DNA of 64,000 nucleotides from Xenorhabdus eapokensis (GCF_001908105.1 NZ_MKGQ01000009.1:80232-144231); one strand, 5' to 3'; numbered from the stretch's first letter, positions 40,392-53,472 are shown. Program-made: numbers and translations. The notes: generated by a model from the letters alone, not told the origin.

Positions 40392-41744
40392 ATGGATATT
40401 CTCTGGAATCTGGCTGCATTTATTGTTGCTTTGGGTGTTCTCATCACAGTGCATGAGTTTGGTCATTTTTGGGTTGCCAGACGGTGCGGTATCTACGTTG
40501 AACGCTTTTCCATCGGATTTGGCAAGGTGCTTTGGCGTCGTACAGATAAACAGGGAACCGAATACGTTATCGCTCTTATCCCCCTTGGTGGATATGTCAA
40601 AATGCTCGATGAACGGGTTGGAGAAGTGGCTCCCGAACGTCGTCATATGGCATTTAATAACAAAACGATTGGCCAGCGCGCGGCAGTTATCAGCGCTGGG
40701 CCAATTGCAAACTTCATTCTGGCGGTGATCGCTTATTGGCTGGTTTTTGTGATTGGCGTGCCATCTGTGCGTCCGGTCGTGTTGGATGTTAAGCCAAATT
40801 CGATTGCTGCACAGGCAAATATTTTGTCTGGAATGGAACTAAAAGCCGTTAATGGTATCGAAACTCCTGATTGGAATTCAGTACGTCTTGCTATGGTTGG
40901 TAAAGTGGGGGCGACATCGGTCACTATGGATGTCTTGCCTCTGAATGCACTTGACAGTGTCCAAAAGACACTGGATTTAAGTCAATGGAGCTTCGATCCT
41001 TCCAAGCAGGATGTTTTGCTGTCTTTGGGAATTATGCCCGTTGTACCGCGGCTTAGTTCGCAAGTAGAAAAAATTTATCCTGCTTCAGCCGCTGAAAAAG
41101 CGGGTTTACAAAGTGGGGATAGGATCGTTAAAGTCAACGATCAAGATGTAGATGTATGGCACACTTTTTCATCTTTTGTCAGGAAGAATCCTGATGTTCC
41201 TCTAAAATTGGACGTTGCGAGAGCTGGGGGAATGATCTCCTTGTCCCTGACTCCAGAAGTCAGAAAATTATCCAACGGCCGTGAGGAGGGGTTTGCTGGC
41301 GCCGAACTGAAAATCATTCCACTGGCGGATGAATACAAGGTTATTCAGCAATATGGACCTTTTTCCGCCATTTATGAGGCAGGAGGAAAGACTTGGCAAT
41401 TAATGAAGCTGACTGTCAATATGATCGGCAAATTGATTGTGGGTGACTTAAAACTTAATAACTTGAGTGGCCCGATTTCCATTGCCAAAGGTGCCGGAGT
41501 ATCGGCGGATTCTGGCTTGGTGTATTATTTAATGTTTCTGGCGCTGATTAGCGTCAATCTTGGGATCATTAATTTGTTCCCATTACCTGTACTAGATGGT
41601 GGACACTTGCTTTTCCTTGCTATCGAAAAGATTAAGGGGGGGCCAGTCTCCGAGCGTGTACAAGACTTCAGTTATCGCATTGGTGCTATGTTACTGGTGT
41701 TATTAATGGGGCTTGCACTTTTCAATGATTTCTCCCGCTTTTAA
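40392..41744 (+). CDS. rseP: Site-2 intramembrane protease RseP
   Basis: A 450-residue zinc metalloprotease that performs the second cut of RseA to release sigma-E, and clears leftover signal peptides. The zinc motif H-E-F-G-H is at residues 21-25; two periplasmic PDZ domains span roughly 115-310; the third ligand lies in L-D-G-G-H-L-L near residue 402. It sits just before bamA, a sigma-E target in E. coli. Confidence 0.98.
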   Translation: MDILWNLAAFIVALGVLITVHEFGHFWVARRCGIYVERFSIGFGKVLWRRTDKQGTEYVIALIPLGGYVKMLDERVGEVAPERRHMAFNNKTIGQRAAVISAGPIANFILAVIAYWLVFVIGVPSVRPVVLDVKPNSIAAQANILSGMELKAVNGIETPDWNSVRLAMVGKVGATSVTMDVLPLNALDSVQKTLDLSQWSFDPSKQDVLLSLGIMPVVPRLSSQVEKIYPASAAEKAGLQSGDRIVKVNDQDVDVWHTFSSFVRKNPDVPLKLDVARAGGMISLSLTPEVRKLSNGREEGFAGAELKIIPLADEYKVIQQYGPFSAIYEAGGKTWQLMKLTVNMIGKLIVGDLKLNNLSGPISIAKGAGVSADSGLVYYLMFLALISVNLGIINLFPLPVLDGGHLLFLAIEKIKGGPVSERVQDFSYRIGAMLLVLLMGLALFNDFSRF

Positions 41745-41778
41745 GCTGGGAGACCGGTTAGGAAAACGCATAACAACG

Positions 41779-44160
41779 ATGGCGATGAAAAAGTTGCTCA
41801 TAGCGTCGCTGCTGTTCGGCAGCGCCACTGCATACGGTTCAGACGGATTCGTGGTTCAGGACATTCACTTTGAGGGTCTTCAACGCGTCACCGTTGGTGC
41901 AGCATTACTGAACATGCCAGTTCGAGTGGGTGATACGGTTAGTGATGAAGATATTAGCCGCATGATTCATTCATTGTTCGCAACTGGAAACTTTGAAGAT
42001 GTTCGTGTCTTACGCGATGGCAATTCACTTGTTGTTCAGGTAAAAGAACGACCAACCATCGCCAGTATTACTTTCACCGGTAACAAATCGGTGAAAGATG
42101 ACATGCTCAAGCAAAACCTTGAAGCCTCTCGTGTTCGTGTTGGTGAAGCCCTTGACCGCACTATGCTGTCTAATATTGAGAAGGGGCTGGAAGATTTCTA
42201 TTACAGTGTCGGTAAATACAACGCGACAGTAAAAGCTGTTGTCACACCACTGCCCCGCAACCGTGTTGATTTGAAGCTCGTTTTCTCTGAAGGGGTTTCT
42301 GCCAAGATCCAACAAATTAATATTGTTGGCAATAAAGCCTTCTCAACCAATGAGCTGCTTAATCAGTTCCAACTTAGGGATGATGTTCCCTGGTGGAACA
42401 TGACGGCAGATCAGAAATACCAGAAACAAAAATTGGCAGGTGACCTTGAAACCTTGCGCAGTTTTTATCTTGACCGAGGTTATGCGCGTTTCAATATTGA
42501 CTCGACTCAGGTTAACCTGACGCCAGACAAGAAAGGTATTTATATCACTGTCAATATCAAAGAAGGCGATCAATACAAAATCACAGGTGTTGATTTGAAT
42601 GGTAATTTAGCGGGTTACCAGTCCCAAATCGAAGAGTTGACTAAAATCGAACCAGGTTCGCTGTATAACGGTGCAGAAGTGACCAAGATGGAAACTGCCA
42701 TCAAAAACCTGCTTGGTCGCCACGGTTATGCCTATCCCCGTGTAATGACACAACCTGAAATCAATGACACCGATAAGACGGTTAAGCTGGATGTGAATGT
42801 TGATGCTGGCAATCGCTTCTACGTGCGTAAAATTCGTTTTTCAGGCAACGATGTGAGTAAAGATTCCGTATTACGTCGTGAAATGCGTCAAATGGAAGGT
42901 TCTTGGCTGGGAAGTGATTTGGTTGAACAGGGTAAAGAACGGCTAAATCGATTAGGGTATTTTGACTCTGTTGATGTGGAAACGGAACGTGTACCGGACA
43001 GTTCAGATCAGGTAGACGTGGTTTACAAAGTCAAAGAACGCAATACGGGTTCTATGAACTTTGGTGTGAGTTTCGGCACAGAAAGCGGCATGGGTTTCCA
43101 GATTGGACTGCAACAAGCCAACTGGCTGGGAACGGGGAACGCCGTGAGCATCAACGCCAGTAAAAATGACTATTCAACATCGGCCGATTTATCTATGACT
43201 AACCCTTACTTCACTGTCGATGGTGTAAGTTTGGGGGGGCGTTTGTTCTATAACGATTTCCGCGCCGATGATGCCGATCTTTCGAATTACACCAATAAAG
43301 CTTACGGTACTGAGGGAACGCTCGGTTTCCCATTGAATGAAAATAATGGCCTGTCGTTTAGACTGGGTTATATCCATAACTCTCTGTCTAACATGCGACC
43401 ACAGCGCGCTATGTGGCGTTATTGGAATAAAATGGGTCAGCATCCAAATTTTAAAGACAAGGCGCAGTTTGACACTAATGATTTCACCGTCACTATGGGG
43501 TGGGTTTATAACAATCTTGACCGCGGTTTCTTCCCAACATCTGGCTTGAAATCATCTCTGGATGCGAAAGTGACCATTCCTGGTTCAGATAACCAGTTCT
43601 ATAAAGTCACCTGGAGTTCAGCAGCTTACTACCCACTGGATGATAATCGCTCATGGGTGCTGATGGGACGCACACGTCTGGGATATGGCGGTGGTTTTGG
43701 GGGTAAGGAAATGCCATTCTATGAAAACTTCTATGCCGGTGGTTCCAGCAGTGTTCGCGGCTTCCGGTCGAATAATATCGGTCCGAAAGCAGTTTATTTA
43801 GATGAAAGTGGTAAGCCAGTGAATAATAGCCCATCCCGTGATGCCGTGGGAGGTAACGCGACGGCGGTTGCTAGTTTCGAACTGATTACCCCGACCCCGT
43901 TCCTGGATGCTAAATATACTAACTCCTTGCGGACTTCGTTATTTGTGGATGCGGGAACCGTGTGGGATACCAATTGGGATAAGACTTACGCTGGGGTGCC
44001 AGACTATAGTAAGCCAAATAACATCAGGGTTTCGGCCGGTATTGCTTTGCAATGGGTGTCACCATTAGGGCCATTGAGTTTCTCTTATGCGCAGCCAATT
44101 AAGAAATATGAAGGTGACAGAGCAGAGCAGTTCCAGTTCAATATTGGCGGAGTTTGGTAA
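41779..44160 (+). CDS. bamA: Outer membrane protein assembly factor BamA
   Basis: A 793-residue Omp85 protein that folds beta-barrels into the outer membrane (clients here would include the autotransporter). The start [10 protein letters not shown] (41779) is chosen; 22 upstream in-frame codons lie over rseP's end. A signal peptide (to about residue 20) is followed by five POTRA domains (to ~420) and the 16-strand barrel. The L6 motif V-R-G-F is present. Compared with E. coli (810 aa), loop L6 after G-P-K-A-V-Y is short and lacks the two cysteines found there. Confidence 0.98.
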   Translation: MAMKKLLIASLLFGSATAYGSDGFVVQDIHFEGLQRVTVGAALLNMPVRVGDTVSDEDISRMIHSLFATGNFEDVRVLRDGNSLVVQVKERPTIASITFTGNKSVKDDMLKQNLEASRVRVGEALDRTMLSNIEKGLEDFYYSVGKYNATVKAVVTPLPRNRVDLKLVFSEGVSAKIQQINIVGNKAFSTNELLNQFQLRDDVPWWNMTADQKYQKQKLAGDLETLRSFYLDRGYARFNIDSTQVNLTPDKKGIYITVNIKEGDQYKITGVDLNGNLAGYQSQIEELTKIEPGSLYNGAEVTKMETAIKNLLGRHGYAYPRVMTQPEINDTDKTVKLDVNVDAGNRFYVRKIRFSGNDVSKDSVLRREMRQMEGSWLGSDLVEQGKERLNRLGYFDSVDVETERVPDSSDQVDVVYKVKERNTGSMNFGVSFGTESGMGFQIGLQQANWLGTGNAVSINASKNDYSTSADLSMTNPYFTVDGVSLGGRLFYNDFRADDADLSNYTNKAYGTEGTLGFPLNENNGLSFRLGYIHNSLSNMRPQRAMWRYWNKMGQHPNFKDKAQFDTNDFTVTMGWVYNNLDRGFFPTSGLKSSLDAKVTIPGSDNQFYKVTWSSAAYYPLDDNRSWVLMGRTRLGYGGGFGGKEMPFYENFYAGGSSSVRGFRSNNIGPKAVYLDESGKPVNNSPSRDAVGGNATAVASFELITPTPFLDAKYTNSLRTSLFVDAGTVWDTNWDKTYAGVPDYSKPNNIRVSAGIALQWVSPLGPLSFSYAQPIKKYEGDRAEQFQFNIGGVW

Positions 44161-44232
44161 TTATTAATCATTTTTGGTAAAAACCGCCCTATTATTAATA
44201 GGTAAAAATAGCGTAGGTCAAAGGAGTTTATA

Positions 44233-44730
44233 GTGAAGAAAATATTGTGTGCAGCAAGTTTGGGTCTGGCATTAGCGTTCTCTGCGGGTGTGCAGGCGGC
44301 AGATAAAATTGCTTTAGTGAATGTTGCTGAAGTTTTCCAACAATTACCTGCCCGTGAAGCTGTGGCAAAACAGTTGGAAAATGAGTTTAAAGGCCGCGCA
44401 ACCGAATTACAGCGTATGGAATCTGATCTGCAAACTAAAATCCAAAAATTACAGCGTGATGGCTCAACCATGAAAGCCAGCGAACGCGAAAAATTGGAAA
44501 AAGAAGTGATGGCGAAACGTGATGACTTTGCTCAGAAAGCGCAAAGCTTTGAAAACGACAACCGCCATCGTCAGATGGAAGAGCGCAATAAAATTCTGAA
44601 TCGTATTCAGGATGCAGTTAAAGTAGTTGCCGGCAAAGAAGGTTACGATCTTGTTCTGGATGCGAGTACCGCAGTGTATTCTGCGTCTGGTAAAGATATC
44701 ACTGCAGAAGTACTGAAACAGGTTAAGTAA
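44233..44730 (+). CDS. skp: Periplasmic chaperone Skp (OmpH)
   Basis: A 165-residue trimeric 'jellyfish' chaperone that holds unfolded outer-membrane proteins in the periplasm on their way to BamA. GTG start with AAGGAG upstream; a signal peptide ends at V-Q-A-A|D (about residue 22-23). The long charged helices (about 45-125) forming the tentacles are clear. It lies 72 bp after bamA and 4 bp before lpxD. Confidence 0.97.
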   Translation: MKKILCAASLGLALAFSAGVQAADKIALVNVAEVFQQLPAREAVAKQLENEFKGRATELQRMESDLQTKIQKLQRDGSTMKASEREKLEKEVMAKRDDFAQKAQSFENDNRHRQMEERNKILNRIQDAVKVVAGKEGYDLVLDASTAVYSASGKDITAEVLKQVK

Positions 44731-44734
44731 GTAG

Positions 44735-45763
44735 ATGGTTTCAATTCGATTGGCTGATCTCGCTCAGCAGTTGAATGCGCAATTGCGTGGTGATGGCGAT
44801 ATCGTCATCACCGGTATTGCACCGATGTATTCAGCAAATAACGAGCAAATTACATTTTTATCCGACAGTCGTTATACTGACAAACTTGCTACCTGTCAGG
44901 CTGCGGCTGTTGTGCTGCGTGAAGCAGACCTACCTCACTGCAAAGTTGCCGCGTTGGTTGTTAATGATCCTTATCTGGCCTATGCACGCATGGCGCAAAT
45001 TATGGATACAACACCGAAACCTGCACAGGATATTCACCCATCAGCAGTGATCTCCCCTGAGGCGGTACTGGGCAAAAATGTGGCGGTGGGTGCTAATGCG
45101 GTGATCGAATCCGGCGTTATGCTAGGTGATAATGTTATCGTTGGTGCGGGTTGTTTTATTGGAAAAAATGCGCGGATCGGTGCAGGAACCCGTCTTTGGG
45201 CTAATGTATCGGTATACCATAATGTTGAAATGGGTGAGCTGTGTTTGATCCAATCAGGGGCTGTTATAGGTTCTGATGGTTTTGGTTATGCCAATGAGCG
45301 TGGAAATTGGGTTAAAATCCCACAGTTAGGCACCGTGATCATCGGAGATCGCGTTGAAATCGGCGCTAGTACGACAATTGATCGCGGCGCATTGGATAAC
45401 ACAGTCATCGGTAATGGTGTTATCATAGACAATCAATGTCAAATTGCCCACAACGTGACAATTGGCGATAACACCGCGGTGGCTGGTGGTGTCATTATGG
45501 CGGGCAGTTTGAAAATTGGCCGTTATTGTATGATTGGTGGAGCCAGTGTCATCAATGGGCACATGGAAATCTGTGACAAAGTGACCGTGACGGGTATGAG
45601 CATGGTGATACGTTCAGTTACAGAGCCAGGTGTATACTCGTCGGGGTTCCCGTCACAACCGAACAGAGTTTGGCGCAAGACTGCTGCTTTAATCATGAAC
45701 ATCAATGAGATGAATAAGCGTTTGAAGTCAGTTGAACGCCAACTGGAAGGTGAAAACGAGTAA
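44735..45763 (+). CDS. lpxD: UDP-3-O-(3-hydroxymyristoyl)glucosamine N-acyltransferase
   Basis: A 342-residue lipid A enzyme, third step of the Raetz pathway. An N-terminal uridine-binding domain (1-~100) precedes a left-handed beta-helix of hexapeptide repeats; the probable catalytic His is in I-A-H-N-V-T-I-G-D near residue 239-240. The C-terminal helix ([11 protein letters not shown]) is conserved. It starts four bases after the skp stop. Confidence 0.98.
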   Translation: MVSIRLADLAQQLNAQLRGDGDIVITGIAPMYSANNEQITFLSDSRYTDKLATCQAAAVVLREADLPHCKVAALVVNDPYLAYARMAQIMDTTPKPAQDIHPSAVISPEAVLGKNVAVGANAVIESGVMLGDNVIVGAGCFIGKNARIGAGTRLWANVSVYHNVEMGELCLIQSGAVIGSDGFGYANERGNWVKIPQLGTVIIGDRVEIGASTTIDRGALDNTVIGNGVIIDNQCQIAHNVTIGDNTAVAGGVIMAGSLKIGRYCMIGGASVINGHMEICDKVTVTGMSMVIRSVTEPGVYSSGFPSQPNRVWRKTAALIMNINEMNKRLKSVERQLEGENE

Positions 45764-45839
45764 TCATACCCGCATCTTGGATAGACATTTTTGATTAAGC
45801 GTTTTTAATGAGCATTTTTGGTTGTGCTTTTTATTTTTG

Positions 45840-45881
45840 CGGCCTGCCTGATAACTCTGAATTTGGAGTTAACGCAGGCCG
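45840..45881 (+). other. Large hairpin between lpxD and fabZ
   Basis: CGGCCTGC pairs with GCAGGCCG, and inside it TAACTC pairs with GAGTTA, making a two-part stem. It lies in the 162-bp gap between lpxD and fabZ, where most enterobacterial genes of this block are closely spaced, so it may end the bamA-lpxD transcript or modulate it. T-rich runs lie upstream rather than downstream. Confidence 0.5.
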
Positions 45882-45925
45882 TGTCGTTAATATTATGATT
45901 CTTATATGACAGGAAGAGTATTTAG

Positions 45926-46378
45926 ATGAGTGATAATCATACTCTGCAAATTGAAGAGATTTTAGATTTACTGCCTCACCGCTACCCATTTTTGTTGGTA
46001 GATCGTGTCTTAGATTTTGAGGAAGGTAAATTTTTGCGCGCAGTCAAGAATGTATCATTTAATGAACCATTCTTTCAGGGACATTTCCCTGGTAAGCCTA
46101 TTTTCCCAGGTGTCTTGATCCTCGAAGCAATGGCTCAAGCTACCGGCATTCTGGCGTTCAAGAGTGTTGGATCACTGGAGCCAGGTGAATTGTATTACTT
46201 TGCAGCGATTGATGGCGCTCGCTTCAAGCGTCCGGTTCTGCCAGGTGATCAAATGATCATGGAAGTAGAATTTATTAAAGAACGTCGCGGAGTTGCGCGT
46301 TTCAGGGGCGTAGCGAAAGTCGATGGAGAAGTGGCTTGCGAAGCTGAAATGATGTGTGCTCGCCGTCGTGAGGCTTAA
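45926..46378 (+). CDS. fabZ: 3-hydroxyacyl-[acyl-carrier-protein] dehydratase FabZ
   Basis: A 150-residue hot-dog-fold enzyme that dehydrates 3-hydroxyacyl-ACP and, by competing for 3-hydroxymyristoyl-ACP, balances phospholipid against lipid A. The catalytic His53 (F-Q-G-H-F-P-G-K-P) and Glu67 (L-I-L-E-A-M-A-Q) are present. It lies 3 bp upstream of lpxA. Confidence 0.98.
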   Translation: MSDNHTLQIEEILDLLPHRYPFLLVDRVLDFEEGKFLRAVKNVSFNEPFFQGHFPGKPIFPGVLILEAMAQATGILAFKSVGSLEPGELYYFAAIDGARFKRPVLPGDQMIMEVEFIKERRGVARFRGVAKVDGEVACEAEMMCARRREA

Positions 46379-46381
46379 TCC

Positions 46382-47179
46382 ATGATTGATCAGACTGCTG
46401 TTATCCATCCCTCTTCCATTGTTGAAGAGGGTGCTGTAATTGGTGCCAATGTTCGCATTGGCCCATTTTGTTATATCGGTGCCCAAGTTGAGATTGGTGA
46501 AGGGACTGAATTGAAATCCCATGTTGTAGTTAATGGGATAACCAAGATTGGCCGTGATAACCAGATTTACCAATTTGCTTCCATCGGTGAAGTCAATCAG
46601 GATCTCAAATATCAGGGTGAACCTACCCGCGTTGAAATTGGTGACCGTAATCGTATCCGTGAAAATGTTTCTATCCACAGAGGCACTGTTCAGGGTGGCG
46701 GCGTGACTAAAGTTGGCAGTGACAACCTGTTGATGATTAACGCCCATATTGCCCATGACTGTATCGTTGGTGATCGTTGTATCATTGCGAACAATGGTAC
46801 ATTAGGCGGGCATGTTATTCTGGGTGATTACGTCATTATTGGTGGAATGACAGCCGTGCATCAATTCTGTCAAATAGGTTCTCACGTGATGGTCGGTGGT
46901 TGTTCCGGCGTTGCTCAGGATGTCCCTCCTTACGTCATTGCACAAGGGAACCATGCGACACCTTTCGGATTGAATATCGAAGGCCTGAAGCGTCGTGGGT
47001 TTGACAAAGAATCGCTGCATGCGATCCGTAATGCCTATAAGGCGCTTTATCGCAGCGGAAAAACATTGGAAGAAGCCAGACAAGAAATTGATCTCCAGGC
47101 AGAAAACAACCCGCATGTGAAAGCATTCAGTGATTTTCTGGAAAATTCCGCAAAATCCAGCCGTGGCATTATTCGTTAA
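46382..47179 (+). CDS. lpxA: UDP-N-acetylglucosamine O-acyltransferase
   Basis: A 265-residue trimeric left-handed beta-helix enzyme, first step of lipid A synthesis. The general base His125 lies in N-A-H-I-A-H-D-C at the same number as in E. coli, and H-x-x-G features such as V-H-Q-F-C-Q-I-G-S follow. The C-terminal helical domain starts near residue 195. Slightly longer than E. coli (262). Confidence 0.98.
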   Translation: MIDQTAVIHPSSIVEEGAVIGANVRIGPFCYIGAQVEIGEGTELKSHVVVNGITKIGRDNQIYQFASIGEVNQDLKYQGEPTRVEIGDRNRIRENVSIHRGTVQGGGVTKVGSDNLLMINAHIAHDCIVGDRCIIANNGTLGGHVILGDYVIIGGMTAVHQFCQIGSHVMVGGCSGVAQDVPPYVIAQGNHATPFGLNIEGLKRRGFDKESLHAIRNAYKALYRSGKTLEEARQEIDLQAENNPHVKAFSDFLENSAKSSRGIIR

Positions 47180-47186
47180 TAAGTAG

Positions 47187-48371
47187 ATGAAGGATACTCC
47201 TTTGACTACCTTTTCTTCTGTTGATAATCAGCGCCCGCTGACAATTGGTTTAGTCGCCGGAGAAACATCTGGTGATATCCTTGGGGCAGGGCTGATTCGC
47301 GCATTGAAAGCAAAAATTCCGCACGCCCGCTTTGTGGGAGTTGCTGGCCCTCTTATGCAGGCAGAAGGTTGTGAAGCCTGGTATGAGATGGAAGAGCTGG
47401 CAGTCATGGGGATCGTTGAGGTTCTGGGTCGTTTACCCCGTTTGCTGAAAATACGCAAAGACTTAACCGCACGTTTTACCGCGTTGAAGCCTGATGTGTT
47501 CATTGGCATTGATGCGCCTGACTTTAACCTTACTTTGGAAGGCAGGCTTAAACAGCAAGGAATTAAGACAATCCATTATGTCAGCCCATCGGTATGGGCA
47601 TGGCGTCAGAAACGTGTATTTAAAATTGGTCGGGCAACGGATTTGGTATTAGCATTTTTACCTTTCGAAAAAGCCTTTTATGATCGATTTAACGTTCCAT
47701 GTCGATTTATTGGTCACACAATGGCAGATGCGATGCCTTTGCACACCGATAAAGCAGCCGCCAGAAAAATTTTGGATATTCCATTAGCTGCTCATTGTCT
47801 GGCGATATTGCCGGGTAGCCGTCATGCTGAAGTAGAGATGCTAAGTGCGGACTTCTTAAAAACCGCACAATTATTGCGGGAGAAATTCCCCGACTTGCAT
47901 GTATTGGTTCCTTTGGTTAATGCCAAACGGCGTGAACAGTTTCAGCGCATTAAAAACGAGATTGCACCAGATTTATTGCTCCATTTATTGGATGGTAAAG
48001 CGCGTGAAGCCATGATTGCCAGTGATGCTGCTTTACTGGCATCCGGTACGGCTGCATTGGAATGTATGTTGGCCAAATGCCCAATGGTGGTGGGTTATAG
48101 AATGAAACCTTTTACATTCTGGTTGGCAAAACGTCTGGTGAAGACACCTTATGTTTCCTTGCCTAATTTGCTGGCAGGCAAGAAATTAGTCAAAGAATTA
48201 CTACAGAATGAATGCGAACCACAAGCGTTATCAGAGGCATTGTTACCTCTTTTGCAAGGTGGTGCAGATGTGGAAGCGTTGAAACAAACGTTCTTGCATT
48301 TGCATGAAAGCATTCGCTGTGATGCCGATGAACAAGCTGCACAAGCCGTTCTGGAATTAGCGAGAAGATAA
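47187..48371 (+). CDS. lpxB: Lipid A disaccharide synthase
   Basis: A 394-residue membrane-associated GT-B glycosyltransferase joining UDP-2,3-diacylglucosamine and lipid X. Recognised by [11 protein letters not shown] (about 24-34), [15 protein letters not shown]-x-x-E-V and A-S-G-T-A-A-L-E. The C-terminal six residues overlap nothing, but the stop codon shares one base with the rnhB ATG, so translation is coupled. Confidence 0.98.
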   Translation: MKDTPLTTFSSVDNQRPLTIGLVAGETSGDILGAGLIRALKAKIPHARFVGVAGPLMQAEGCEAWYEMEELAVMGIVEVLGRLPRLLKIRKDLTARFTALKPDVFIGIDAPDFNLTLEGRLKQQGIKTIHYVSPSVWAWRQKRVFKIGRATDLVLAFLPFEKAFYDRFNVPCRFIGHTMADAMPLHTDKAAARKILDIPLAAHCLAILPGSRHAEVEMLSADFLKTAQLLREKFPDLHVLVPLVNAKRREQFQRIKNEIAPDLLLHLLDGKAREAMIASDAALLASGTAALECMLAKCPMVVGYRMKPFTFWLAKRLVKTPYVSLPNLLAGKKLVKELLQNECEPQALSEALLPLLQGGADVEALKQTFLHLHESIRCDADEQAAQAVLELARR

Positions 48372-48961
48372 TGGATTTTGTTTATCCACAGGCGAATTTG
48401 ATTGCCGGTGTTGATGAAGTTGGGCGTGGCCCATTGGTAGGGGCTGTAGTGACTGCGGCGGTTATTCTTGATCCGACTAAACCCATTGCAGGCTTGATGG
48501 ATTCGAAAAAACTGACGGAAAAACGCCGTGAGGTACTGTATTGGGAAATAAAAGAAAAAGCCTTGTGTTGGAGCCTGGGTCGTGCAGAGCCGGAAGAGAT
48601 TGATCAACTTAACATCCTTCATGCCACAATGCTGGCTATGCAAAGAGCCGTTCAGGGGTTAGCACTCCGACCGGATTATGTTCTGATTGATGGCAATCGC
48701 TGTCCGGCATTAGCCATGCCAGCTCAAGCCGTCGTTAAGGGCGATAGTCTGGTTGCAGAAATAAGCGCCGCCTCTATTCTTGCCAAAGTAACACGTGACA
48801 GGGAAATGGCAGAACTGGATAAACAGTTCCCTGACTACGGATTTGCGAAACATAAAGGTTATCCTACAGCCCTCCATCTGGAAAAATTGGCTTCTTTGGG
48901 CGCGACGGAGCATCATCGTAAGAGTTTTGCGCCAGTTAAACGGGCGCTAGGTCTTGGATAA
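48371..48961 (+). CDS. rnhB: Ribonuclease HII
   Basis: A 196-residue type 2 RNase H that nicks DNA at misincorporated ribonucleotides. The first acidic pair is in G-V-D-E-V-G-R-G (residues 14-21), the third Asp in L-I-D-G-N-R, and the fourth in K-V-T-R-D. It is coupled to lpxB and followed by dnaE after 27 bp, the conserved order. Confidence 0.97.
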   Translation: MDFVYPQANLIAGVDEVGRGPLVGAVVTAAVILDPTKPIAGLMDSKKLTEKRREVLYWEIKEKALCWSLGRAEPEEIDQLNILHATMLAMQRAVQGLALRPDYVLIDGNRCPALAMPAQAVVKGDSLVAEISAASILAKVTRDREMAELDKQFPDYGFAKHKGYPTALHLEKLASLGATEHHRKSFAPVKRALGLG

Positions 48962-48988
48962 AATCTGGGATAAGTATCTGGACAGATT

Positions 48989-51900
48989 ATGACAGAACCA
49001 CGTTTTGTACACTTACGTGTTCACAGTGATTATTCAATGATTGATGGCTTGGCTAAGACCGGCTCATTGGTGAAAAAAGTCGCCAAATTGGGGATGCCAG
49101 CTTTTGCGATCACGGATTTTACCAACTTGTGTGGATTGGTGAAGTTCTATGGCAGTGCCCACGATGCCGGTATCAAGCCAATTATTGGTGCAGATTTTTA
49201 TGTGGAAAGTGATTTGTTGGGGGATGAATATGCCCATCTGACGATCCTTGCCCGTAATAATGAAGGTTATCAAAACCTGACCTTGCTGATCTCTGAGGCT
49301 TACCAAAAAGGTTATAATGCAATTGGCCCCACTATCAAGCGGGAATGGCTGGTCAAATACAAAACCGGGTTGATCCTATTGTCGGGTGGGCGCATGGGTG
49401 AAGTAGGTAAATTCCTGCTGCGTGGCAATCGTGCGATGGTAGAGCAATGCCTCGATTTTTATCAGGAGCATTTTCCTGACAGCTATTACCTTGAGTTGAT
49501 CCGTACCGGACGTCAGGATGAAGAAAACTATCTTCATGCGGCTGTGGCGTTGGCGTCAGAAAAAAATCTTCCCGTTGTGGCAACCAATGACGTTTGTTTT
49601 CTTGAAAGTGAGGACTTCGAAGCTCACGAGATCCGGGTTGCCATCCACGATGGTTATACACTGTCTGATCCAAAACGCCCTAAAAATTACAGCCCTCAGC
49701 AATATCTGCGCAGTGAACAGGAGATGTGCGAGCTTTTCTCAGATATTCCTGAAGCACTACAAAATAGCGTCGAAATTGCTAAACGCTGTAATGTCACGAT
49801 CCGTCTTGGTGAATATTTCCTGCCGCAATTTCCGACGGGAGAAATGAGCACTGAAGATTTTCTCATTGAAAAATCCAGGCAAGGGTTGGAAGAACGTCTG
49901 GAGTTTCTCTATCCCGATCCGCAACTCAGGGCGCAGAAACGTCCAGAATATGATGAACGCCTCGATATTGAGCTGAACGTTATCAACCAGATGGGATTCC
50001 CTGGTTACTTCCTGATCGTGATGGAATTTATCCAATGGTCAAAAGATAACGGTGTTCCTGTTGGTCCGGGACGAGGTTCTGGTGCTGGCTCCCTTGTGGC
50101 TTATGCATTAAAAATTACTGATCTCGATCCGCTGGAATTCGATCTGCTGTTTGAACGTTTCCTTAACCCTGAACGTGTTTCCATGCCCGACTTTGACGTC
50201 GATTTCTGTATGGAAAAACGTGATCAGGTTATCGAGCACGTGGCCGATATGTATGGACGAGATGCGGTATCGCAAATCATCACGTTTGGTACGATGGCGG
50301 CGAAAGCGGTTATCCGCGATGTTGGGCGTGTACTTGGGCACCCCTATGGGTTTGTGGATCGAATCTCCAAACTGGTGCCTCCTGATCCGGGTATGACGCT
50401 GGAAAAAGCGTTTGCCGCCGAGCCACAACTACCTGAAATTTACGAAGCGGATGAAGAGGTTAAGGCGCTGATAGATATGGCGCGCAAACTGGAAGGTGTC
50501 ACTCGTAACGCAGGTAAACATGCTGGTGGTGTTGTTATTGCACCAACCAAAATTACTGACTTTGCCCCGATTTATTGTGATCCTGAAGGGCAAAACCCGG
50601 TTACCCAGTTTGATAAAAATGATGTGGAATATGCAGGCCTGGTTAAGTTTGACTTCCTTGGTCTGAGAACCTTGACCATCATCAACTGGGCACTTGAGAT
50701 GGTGAATGCACGCCGCGCCAGGAAGGCGCTGGAACCGATTGATATCACCGCTATCCCGCTGGATGACCAGAACAGTTTCGATATGCTGCAACGTTCTGAA
50801 ACCACGGCAGTGTTCCAGCTTGAATCGCGCGGAATGAAGGATTTAATCAAACGTCTGCGCCCTGACTGTTTTGAAGACATGATCGCACTGGTGGCACTGT
50901 TCCGTCCGGGGCCGTTGCAATCAGGCATGGTAGATAACTTTATCGACCGTAAACATGGACGGGAAGAGCTCTCCTATCCTGATGTTGAATGGCAGCATGA
51001 ATCCTTAAAACCCGTATTGGAGCCAACTTACGGTATCATTCTGTATCAGGAACAGGTGATGCAGATTGCGCAGGTTTTAGCCGGTTATACCCTTGGCGGG
51101 GCAGATATGTTGCGCCGTGCAATGGGTAAGAAAAAACCAGAGGAGATGGCTAAACAGCGGTCAGTATTTGAAGAGGGGGCGGTAAAACAGGGCGTTGATG
51201 GTACGCTCGCCATGAAAATCTTCGATTTGGTGGAGAAATTCGCGGGTTATGGCTTTAACAAATCTCACTCCGCAGCTTATGCGCTGGTTTCTTACCAAAC
51301 GTTGTGGTTGAAAGCGCACTATCCGGCAGAATTTATGGCTGCCGTGATGACGGCGGATATGGATAACACCGAAAAAGTCGTTGGGCTGGTGGATGAGTGC
51401 TGGCGCATGGGGCTGAAAGTTCTTCCCCCTGATATTAATAGCGGTTTGTATCATTTCCATGTCAATAATGATGGAGAAATTGTTTACGGCATTGGTGCGA
51501 TTAAAGGTGTGGGTGAAGGTCCGATTGAAGCGATTATTGAAGCCCGCCAGAAAGGGGGACATTTCAAAGAGCTATTCGACCTGTGTGCACGTGTTGATAT
51601 CAAAAAAATAAACCGGCGTGTGATGGAAAAACTGATCATGTCTGGTGCTTTTGATCGGCTGGGGCCACATCGTGCGGCACTGATGTCTTCCCTGGAAGAG
51701 GCATTGAAAGCCGCGGATCAACATGCCAAAGCCGAAGCCACGGGGCAAACCGATATGTTTGGCGTATTGGCGGAAGAACCAGAACAAGTTGAGCGTTCGT
51801 ATGCCAGCACGCCCAAATGGCCAGATCAGGTGGTATTGGATGGTGAGCGGGAAACGTTGGGCTTGTACTTAACTGGACACCCAATCACAGGTTATTTGAA

Positions 51901-52471
51901 AGAGATTGAACGGTATACCAATGGATTACGTCTAAAAGATGTGAACCCGACACCTCGTGGTCAGGTAACAACTGTGGTAGGTTTGGTATTAGCTTCCAAA
52001 ATAGTGACGACCAAACGGGGAAACCGGATTGGTATCAGTACATTAGATGATCGTTCAGGACGTCTGGAGATCATGTTGTTTTCTGATGCGTTGGAAAGAT
52101 ATCAACATTTATTGGAGCAGGACAAAATTTTGATTGCTACCGGACAAGTCAGCTTTGATGACTTTAGCGGTGGGCTTAAAATGACAGTTCGTGAATTAAT
52201 GGATATCAGTGAGGCACGTGAAAAATTTGCACGTGGGCTTGCTATCTCATTATCAGACAGGCAAATTGATGAACAATTATTGAGCCGTCTTCGTGGTGCA
52301 TTGGAGCCACACCGTTCAGGTACGATACCGGTTCATCTTTATTATCAGCGGGTAGATGCCCGCGCCCGTTTACGATTCGGGGCGACATGGCGGGGAACGC
52401 CAACAGACACCCTTTTGACCGATCTGCGAACTCTGCTGGGTAATGAGCAGGTAGAATTAGAATTTGACTAG
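48989..52471 (+). CDS. dnaE: DNA polymerase III alpha subunit
   Basis: A 1160-residue replicative polymerase, the same length as in E. coli. N-terminal PHP domain (H-L-R-V-H-S-D-Y-S, from residue 8), polymerase palm with P-D-F-D-V-D-F (about 399-405) carrying the catalytic Asp pair, thumb/fingers, helix-hairpin-helix, OB fold near 990-1070, and the C-terminal tau-binding region. Binds epsilon, theta and the beta clamp. Located between rnhB and accA. Confidence 0.99.
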   Translation: MTEPRFVHLRVHSDYSMIDGLAKTGSLVKKVAKLGMPAFAITDFTNLCGLVKFYGSAHDAGIKPIIGADFYVESDLLGDEYAHLTILARNNEGYQNLTLLISEAYQKGYNAIGPTIKREWLVKYKTGLILLSGGRMGEVGKFLLRGNRAMVEQCLDFYQEHFPDSYYLELIRTGRQDEENYLHAAVALASEKNLPVVATNDVCFLESEDFEAHEIRVAIHDGYTLSDPKRPKNYSPQQYLRSEQEMCELFSDIPEALQNSVEIAKRCNVTIRLGEYFLPQFPTGEMSTEDFLIEKSRQGLEERLEFLYPDPQLRAQKRPEYDERLDIELNVINQMGFPGYFLIVMEFIQWSKDNGVPVGPGRGSGAGSLVAYALKITDLDPLEFDLLFERFLNPERVSMPDFDVDFCMEKRDQVIEHVADMYGRDAVSQIITFGTMAAKAVIRDVGRVLGHPYGFVDRISKLVPPDPGMTLEKAFAAEPQLPEIYEADEEVKALIDMARKLEGVTRNAGKHAGGVVIAPTKITDFAPIYCDPEGQNPVTQFDKNDVEYAGLVKFDFLGLRTLTIINWALEMVNARRARKALEPIDITAIPLDDQNSFDMLQRSETTAVFQLESRGMKDLIKRLRPDCFEDMIALVALFRPGPLQSGMVDNFIDRKHGREELSYPDVEWQHESLKPVLEPTYGIILYQEQVMQIAQVLAGYTLGGADMLRRAMGKKKPEEMAKQRSVFEEGAVKQGVDGTLAMKIFDLVEKFAGYGFNKSHSAAYALVSYQTLWLKAHYPAEFMAAVMTADMDNTEKVVGLVDECWRMGLKVLPPDINSGLYHFHVNNDGEIVYGIGAIKGVGEGPIEAIIEARQKGGHFKELFDLCARVDIKKINRRVMEKLIMSGAFDRLGPHRAALMSSLEEALKAADQHAKAEATGQTDMFGVLAEEPEQVERSYASTPKWPDQVVLDGERETLGLYLTGHPITGYLKEIERYTNGLRLKDVNPTPRGQVTTVVGLVLASKIVTTKRGNRIGISTLDDRSGRLEIMLFSDALERYQHLLEQDKILIATGQVSFDDFSGGLKMTVRELMDISEAREKFARGLAISLSDRQIDEQLLSRLRGALEPHRSGTIPVHLYYQRVDARARLRFGATWRGTPTDTLLTDLRTLLGNEQVELEFD

Positions 52472-52483
52472 AATAGGAACATT

Positions 52484-53443
52484 ATGAGTCTGAATTTTCT
52501 GGATTTTGAACAGCCAATTGCCGAGCTGGAAGCGAAAATTGATTCGCTTACCGCAGTTAGCCGTCAAGATGAAAAGCTAGATATCAATCTGGATGAAGAA
52601 GTCCAGCGTCTGAGGGAAAAAAGCCTGGAGCTGACTCGCAAAATTTTCGCTGATTTAGGGGCATGGCAAATTTCCCAGCTATCACGCCATCCACTGCGTC
52701 CTTATACATTGGATTATATTCAGCGTATATTTACTGACTTTGAAGAGTTAGCGGGTGATCGTGCCTATGCTGATGACAAGGCTATTGTGGGCGGGTTAGC
52801 GCGTATTGATGGCCGTCCTGTCATGGTGATAGGTCACCAGAAAGGGCGTGAAACCAAAGAAAAAATCCGCCGCAATTTTGGTATGCCATCACCAGAAGGT
52901 TATCGTAAGGCGCTGAGATTGATGGAAACCGCCGAACGTTTCAAATTGCCAATCATTACTTTCATTGATACTCCTGGTGCATATCCTGGGGTTGGTGCAG
53001 AAGAGCGTGGTCAGTCAGAAGCTATTGCACGTAACCTGCGTGAAATGTCTCATCTTTCTGTACCTATCATCTGTACAGTGATTGGTGAAGGCGGTTCTGG
53101 TGGAGCGTTGGCGCTTAGTGTTGGTGATAAAATCAACATGTTGCAATACAGCACCTTCTCTACTATCTCTCCTGAAGGCTGTGCTTCCATTTTGTGGAAA
53201 AGCGCTGAAAAAGCACCATTGGCGGCTGAAGCAATGGGGAATACCGCACCACGTCTGAAAGAATTGAATCTGATTGATACTGTCATTCCTGAGCCATTGG
53301 GCGGAGCGCACCGTCACTATGAAGAAATCGCTGAAACATTGAAGACTCAACTGTTGGCTGATCTTTCTGAATTGAGCGAACTGGACAGTGAAGAATTAGT
53401 CAACCGTCGTTATGAGCGTTTAATGCAATACGGTTATTGCTAA
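52484..53443 (+). CDS. accA: Acetyl-CoA carboxylase carboxyltransferase subunit alpha
   Basis: A 319-residue crotonase-fold subunit that, with AccD, carboxylates acetyl-CoA from carboxybiotin, the first committed step of fatty acid synthesis. Key stretches: [17 protein letters not shown] and [10 protein letters not shown]. It lies 12 bp after dnaE and closes the plus-strand block. Confidence 0.99.
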   Translation: MSLNFLDFEQPIAELEAKIDSLTAVSRQDEKLDINLDEEVQRLREKSLELTRKIFADLGAWQISQLSRHPLRPYTLDYIQRIFTDFEELAGDRAYADDKAIVGGLARIDGRPVMVIGHQKGRETKEKIRRNFGMPSPEGYRKALRLMETAERFKLPIITFIDTPGAYPGVGAEERGQSEAIARNLREMSHLSVPIICTVIGEGGSGGALALSVGDKINMLQYSTFSTISPEGCASILWKSAEKAPLAAEAMGNTAPRLKELNLIDTVIPEPLGGAHRHYEEIAETLKTQLLADLSELSELDSEELVNRRYERLMQYGYC

Positions 53444-53472
53444 GATCTGACAGTTTTTAATCGCTAATCGCG

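Noticed and set aside
41713..41778. Upstream start for bamA
   Set aside because: The extra 22 residues overlap rseP, are not conserved and would destroy the signal peptide; M-A-M-K-K at 41779 is the conserved start.
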